Both the position numbers and the translations under genes were made by a program. Of a stretch of DNA of 64,000 nucleotides, positions 60,424 through 64,000 are shown in pieces; the first letter of the stretch is position 1, and every line of letters starts with the position of its first letter. This DNA is from Deinococcus aestuarii (GTDB taxonomy: Bacteria; Deinococcota; Deinococci; Deinococcales; Deinococcaceae). The notes under the pieces are model-generated. The model saw nothing but the letters and a program-made list of their open reading frames with translations. It ran no database searches and was not told where the DNA came from. The DNA is taken from the NCBI RefSeq assembly GCF_018863415.1, contig NZ_JAHKSN010000015.1, positions 1 through 64,000 of the forward strand, given 5' to 3'.

Positions 60424-60962
60424 GTAGACTGTGTTCCGGTCGCCGAGAAGGCGTGAACCGCGCGGAGTGGGCCTGCTGCATGAGGTACAGAAGATTCTTG
60501 ATCTCCTGCTGACGGAGGTGCCGGAACAGGGCCGCCTCCCTCTCCCCTGCCAGGAGTCCGGGAGGCGGGTGGGGGCGAGAGGGGAGGCGGCTGGGTGGCG
60601 GTCATCTGTACCTCGGGGAAATGCCGTGATCACCGAAACTCCACGACAGGGTGGGCCGTCGGTGGGGGTGGAGCCGCGTAGGGGCAGCGCCGGGAGCTTC
60701 GGTTATCGTCAGGGGCGTCTCTCAGACCTCTCGGACGGGACGCCGCACCTGCGGCCTGTCCATTATGCGGGAACCGGGGGGCTGGGGCAAGCCGGGACCG
60801 GGGGGACGGGGGATCACCCAGGGCGGGCGGGAGCGGCGGCCCCTGCGCCCCGTTCCTTGCCTCTCGATGAACCCCGCCCTCCCCGTCCGCCGGGGCACAC
60901 CCGGTATCGTGCCCGCGTCGTTTCGCCCTCTTCCCTTCCCGTTCCCGCCTGGAGGTCCACCC
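60424..60962. other. Gene-free stretch of about 540 bases
   Basis: No frame here has a believable start and codon pattern. Around 60535-60585 a fragment resembles half of the dispersed GC-rich repeat. The divergent genes on both sides must have their promoters in this stretch, but I cannot point to them. Confidence 0.4.
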
Positions 60963-61646
60963 ATGCCCTGCCGCTCTCCCCTGCCCCTGCTGGCGCTGCC
61001 CGCCCTGGCCCTGGGGGCCTACGCCCTCAAGGGCCCCGCCGACCCCCTGCGCCCGTCCACCCCCGAGGACGGCGTGGGGCCGCTGACCCGCCGCCGCTAC
61101 TGGGTGGAGATCGAGGGGGCCACCCACACGCCCGAGGAAGTGGCCGACCACTGGCGCAACCACCTGCCCGAGCACGCCCCGAAGTGGCTGGCGTGGTTCA
61201 GGGGCCTCGACCACCCCGTGCCGCCCGTGAGGAAGGGCGACCGCTTGCAGATTCAGATGCTGCTGATCCGGCGTGGCCGGGTCGTCATCGAGCATGTGGA
61301 CCCGCTCGGCTTCCGGGTCCGGACCCTGCGGCTGCACCCCGACGCGGGCACCTCCGACTTCCGGGTGTATCCGGGCGAGGAGCGCGGGCGGATGGTCCTC
61401 CAGATCGAGTCGCTGCTGCGGGTGAACTCGCAGTTCGACCGCCTCGCGTACATCTTCGGCGTCCACGCGGCCCAGCGCCGCAACTGGGAGCTGACCCTGA
61501 CGAGCGTGGCGCGGTACGCGGGCGGGCAGATTCAGAACCGGGGCCACGAGTCGCTGGAGATGCACACCCTGGAACACACCTACCACCTCCCCGAGATGCC
61601 CGAGGTGCCGGTCGGGGCGAGCCTGGAGACCGCCGACCACGCCTGA
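60963..61646 (+). CDS. Exported or membrane-anchored protein of unknown function (weakly DUF1990-like)
   Basis: A 227-residue protein with an N-terminal hydrophobic segment (LPLLALPALALGAYAL). The remainder is hydrophilic with motifs HWRNHLPEHAPKWLAW, GDRLQIQMLLIRRGR and HPDAGTSDFRVYPGEE. The middle part slightly recalls DUF1990 but I do not claim membership. The ATG follows CTGGAGGTCCACCC; longer frames upstream are not plausible. Confidence 0.65.
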   Translation: MPCRSPLPLLALPALALGAYALKGPADPLRPSTPEDGVGPLTRRRYWVEIEGATHTPEEVADHWRNHLPEHAPKWLAWFRGLDHPVPPVRKGDRLQIQMLLIRRGRVVIEHVDPLGFRVRTLRLHPDAGTSDFRVYPGEERGRMVLQIESLLRVNSQFDRLAYIFGVHAAQRRNWELTLTSVARYAGGQIQNRGHESLEMHTLEHTYHLPEMPEVPVGASLETADHA

Positions 61647-61661
61647 GGCGGGGGTGGGCCG

Positions 61662-61903
61662 ACAGATCAACACGTCGGGAGCAGCTTCGGCGGCCTCGCG
61701 GTGGAGGATGGCCTGTTGGCGGATGCCCAGGCGGTTGTCGTCAGACGGGTGATCGCGTCTCGGATCAAGCAAGAGATGAGACGACGGAGACCAGCCCTGC
61801 CGTAGGCGACCTGCTTGATCCCGACAATCACGCCGTCACCCTGCGCACCCTGGAACGTGCGACGGCAATCTTGGGCAAGCGGCTGCGGCCCCGCCCCGTT
61901 TGA
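61662..61903 (+). pseudogene. XRE/HigA-type antitoxin remnant with frameshift
   Basis: Two adjoining frames rebuild an antitoxin of the HTH-XRE (HigA-like) type. Frame one (61662-61805) reads DQHVGSSFGGLAVEDGLLAD and then VVVRRVIASRIKQEMRRR, the usual N-terminal region. After a deletion of about a dozen codons and a frame change, the second frame (to TGA 61903) continues TSPAVGDLLDPDNHAV and TLRTLERATAILGKRL, the second half of the HTH domain. The start ATG also seems lost. No toxin gene is beside it. It lies 64 bp before a tyrosine recombinase gene. Confidence 0.65.
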
Positions 61904-61967
61904 ATCCGTAGTTGACCCTTGTCTGCTCCCTCGCACCAACAGCCCCCATCTGCATTAATTTGATGCC

Positions 61968-62888
61968 ATGAGCGACCCCTCGGTGTTCCACAAAGCCTTG
62001 CGTGCCGCTTCCGAGGATGGGCAGGCGGAAAAGGTGCGGCGCGCGCTGCTGCGGCACGAACTCGACGCGGCGTGGCCGATCCTGAAAGGGCACCTGCCCG
62101 ACGGGCGGGAGAACCCCACGACGCTGAAAAACACCCTGAGCGGAATCAAGAAACTCGTGACCTACGCGCAGGAGCAGGGAGAATCGCTGCTCACGCCGTC
62201 GCCGGGCTTCGCGGCGGGGTACCTGGCGGCCATCGCGGGGCACGCCCCGGCCACCCAGCGGGTGCTGCTGTCGCGGGCGCGGGCCCTCTATCACGCCCTG
62301 CGCGAACTCGGGGTGGTGGGGCCCGACTTCGACCCCTTCGGGGAGGTGAAGGGCCCGGACCTGCGCTTCCGGCCCGGCGAGGACAAGAGCCTCTACGACG
62401 AGGACGAGGTGGCCCGCCTCGTGGCCCACGCCGACGACGAGGAGCGAGCCCTCGTGCTGCTGGGGGCCGACGTGGGGCTGACGACGGGCGAGACCGCGCG
62501 CCTGACCTGGGAGGACATCGAGCTGAGCGGCGACGTGCTGCGGGTCCACGGGCGCGAAATCCTGGCGAGCGAGCGGCTCACGGACGCGCTGCGGACCTGG
62601 GCCAACCGCAGCGGGGGTGTGCTGTTCGCGCGGGGCTCGGTCTTCTCGCTCACCGACCACGCCGTCCGGGGGCGGCTCTTCCGGCTATGCAGGCGGGCGA
62701 ACGTGACGTACAAGGCCTGGCGCTCCCTGCGCCACCGCTACGCCGTGCGGCTGTGGCAGGAGACGGGCGACCCCCAACTCGTCGCCGCCCAGCTCGGCTT
62801 CGGCACCCTGGAGGCTGTGCAGCCCTACATGCGGCTGGAGCGGGTGCGCCGCGAGCGGGCGGAGGAGCAGGAACACCAGGACCCCTGA
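61968..62888 (+). CDS. Tyrosine-recombinase-fold protein with degenerate active site
   Basis: A 306-residue protein of the tyrosine recombinase fold: a core-binding domain (about 10-115) and a catalytic-type domain. The usual set is mostly broken: first Arg is Thr (GLTTGETARL where GLRxSEL is expected), HxxR is RSLR (AWRSLRHRYA), the second His is Phe (LGFGTLEAV); only the second Arg and the Tyr (VQPYMRLE) stay. Strand exchange looks unlikely, so it may bind DNA only, or be a decaying or lineage-specific relative. Its frame is fully open with normal codon use, arguing it is maintained. Confidence 0.75.
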   Translation: MSDPSVFHKALRAASEDGQAEKVRRALLRHELDAAWPILKGHLPDGRENPTTLKNTLSGIKKLVTYAQEQGESLLTPSPGFAAGYLAAIAGHAPATQRVLLSRARALYHALRELGVVGPDFDPFGEVKGPDLRFRPGEDKSLYDEDEVARLVAHADDEERALVLLGADVGLTTGETARLTWEDIELSGDVLRVHGREILASERLTDALRTWANRSGGVLFARGSVFSLTDHAVRGRLFRLCRRANVTYKAWRSLRHRYAVRLWQETGDPQLVAAQLGFGTLEAVQPYMRLERVRRERAEEQEHQDP

Positions 62889-63154
62889 GCCGCCCGGTCG
62901 CGCCCGCCGGGACTCGGGCGGGGCGCGCTGGGAGGGGCGGTAGGGCCGGAACGGCTGCGCCGTCCATCCCCCTCCCAGCCTTTCGCGGTGCGAGCTGTCC
63001 CAGTTCCCCACGAGGGGGAGGAGCCGAGATCAGGTTCCGCCCACTCTATGAGGCACACCGCCCCAGCCTTCATCCCACCTCACGGCAGGAGAGACGGGAC
63101 GCCGCGCCCAGGAGCACTTCTGCCCGTAGGCCCGGCCGGAAGCCCCGACCGCGT

Positions 63155-64000
63155 TCAGAGGCTCGCCCCGACCTGCTGCAAGCGGGCGTATACCCCTTCC
63201 CGCCGCACGAGTTCGGCGTGCGTCCCCTCTTCGGCGATGCCCTGCTCGGTCAGCACGACGATGCGCCCGGCGTGGCGCACGGTGGAGAGGCGGTGGGCGA
63301 TCACCAGGGTCGTGCGGCCCCGGGCCAGCCGTTCGAGCGACGCCTGGACCAGCCGCTCGCTCTCCACGTCGAGCGCACTCGTCGCCTCGTCGAAAATCAG
63401 GATCGGCGGGTCTTTCAGGAACACCCGGGCGATGCTCAGGCGCTGTTTCTGCCCGCCGGAGAGCCGCACGCCGCGCTGGCCGATGTCGGTGTCGTAGCCC
63501 TCCGGCAGGCGGATGATGAAGTCGTGTGCTCCCGCCTGCCGGGCGGCCAGGGCGACCTCCGCCTCGCCCGCTTCCGGGTTGCCGTAGCGGATGTTGTCCC
63601 GCACGCTGCCCGCGAAGAGGTACACGTCCTGCTGCACCACGCCGATCTGGCGGCGCAGCGACGCGAGCGTCACGTCCCGGACGGGCACGTCGTCCACCAG
63701 AATCCGCCCGCCGCCCACCTCGTAGAAACGGGGGATCAGGGCGCAGAGGGTACTCTTCCCCACCCCCGAGGCCCCGACGAGGGCGACGAACTCCCCGGGC
63801 CGGATGTGCAGGTCGAGGTCTCGCAGGACCGGCTCCGCGCCGGGCCGGTACGCGAAGGAGACACGCTGAAACTTGATGTCCCCCCGGACGGGGCCGAGGT
63901 CCCGGGCGCCGGGCGCGTCCGTGACGGCGGGCGGGACCTCCATCAGCTCCTGAACGCGCACGAAGCCCGCCAGACCCTCTTGGAGCAGCCGGGCGAGGTT
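63155..64000 (-). CDS. ABC exporter with fused ATPase (MsbA/LmrA-like), N-terminus outside window
   Basis: The last 281 codons lie in the window. They contain the end of the membrane domain (LARLLQEGLAGFVRVQELM) and a full ATPase: Walker A GASGVGKST, Q-loop VVQQDVYLF, signature LSGGQKQR, Walker B ILIFDEATSALD, and the switch His in IAHRLSTV. It exports lipids, drugs or peptides. A second half-transporter gene would be expected to lie to the right. The 266 bp between it and the recombinase gene hold no gene. Confidence 0.9.
   Translation of the reverse strand, partial: NLARLLQEGLAGFVRVQELMEVPPAVTDAPGARDLGPVRGDIKFQRVSFAYRPGAEPVLRDLDLHIRPGEFVALVGASGVGKSTLCALIPRFYEVGGGRILVDDVPVRDVTLASLRRQIGVVQQDVYLFAGSVRDNIRYGNPEAGEAEVALAARQAGAHDFIIRLPEGYDTDIGQRGVRLSGGQKQRLSIARVFLKDPPILIFDEATSALDVESERLVQASLERLARGRTTLVIAHRLSTVRHAGRIVVLTEQGIAEEGTHAELVRREGVYARLQQVGASL

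Noticed and set aside
1..64000. CRISPR arrays, tRNA and rRNA genes
   Set aside because: No regularly spaced repeats, no cloverleaf-like segments and no rRNA signatures were seen on reading; a covariance-model scan would be needed to exclude small RNAs.

Overview
The window looks like a Deinococcus chromosome. It is very GC-rich with strong third-position GC, and gene content is typical of the genus: two cytochrome P450s, several GGDEF/EAL proteins, many ABC importers, and a family of dispersed repeats. Many starts have either a clear AGGAGG site or no Shine-Dalgarno at all but a TANNNT box 5-9 nt upstream, which is the leaderless pattern known from Deinococcus. No rRNA, tRNA or CRISPR array was found.

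Left part (1-13.8 kb): the end of an IS3-type transposase, an arabinose/fucose-isomerase-like gene and a P450. Next is a tightly overlapping minus-strand operon of formamidase-like amidase, APC permease, glutamine-synthetase-like ligase and amidohydrolase, a FluG-like pair split into two genes. A decayed vapBC toxin-antitoxin pair follows, overlapping a tyrosine recombinase with an intact catalytic set. A second P450 (possible carotenoid hydroxylase) and a divergent TetR/SDR pair with two clear operator dyads complete the section.

Middle (14-36.7 kb): a complete branched-chain amino-acid type ABC importer (gntR-SBP-livH-M-G-F), bracketed and interrupted by dispersed repeats; DNA polymerase IV; an alditol-oxidase-like flavoprotein; an alpha/beta hydrolase lacking its histidine; and two large GGDEF-EAL proteins. 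Then comes a locus that may be a functional unit: two tandem DUF3500 secreted proteins and a HupE/UreJ membrane protein, transcribed divergently from an OmpR-type two-component system. A four-CBS protein and a membrane GGDEF protein follow.

Right part (36.7-64 kb): secreted and tiny proteins, a RocB-like M20 peptidase beside a LysR regulator, and two separate carbohydrate ABC importers. Each importer has a strong promoter before the binding-protein gene and a stem-loop between it and the permeases. Around them lie a GH3 beta-N-acetylhexosaminidase-like gene, a GH38 alpha-mannosidase, and a lipoprotein that joins an SGNH esterase to a GH140-like glycosidase, which together suggest glycan scavenging. 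Near the right edge a frameshifted XRE antitoxin remnant precedes a second tyrosine recombinase that has lost several catalytic residues. The window ends inside an MsbA-type ABC exporter.

The best candidates for something undescribed are the DUF3500/DUF3500/HupE/two-component locus, the split FluG-like operon, and the repeated arrangement of decayed toxin-antitoxin genes directly upstream of tyrosine recombinases. All three are inferences from gene content and order.
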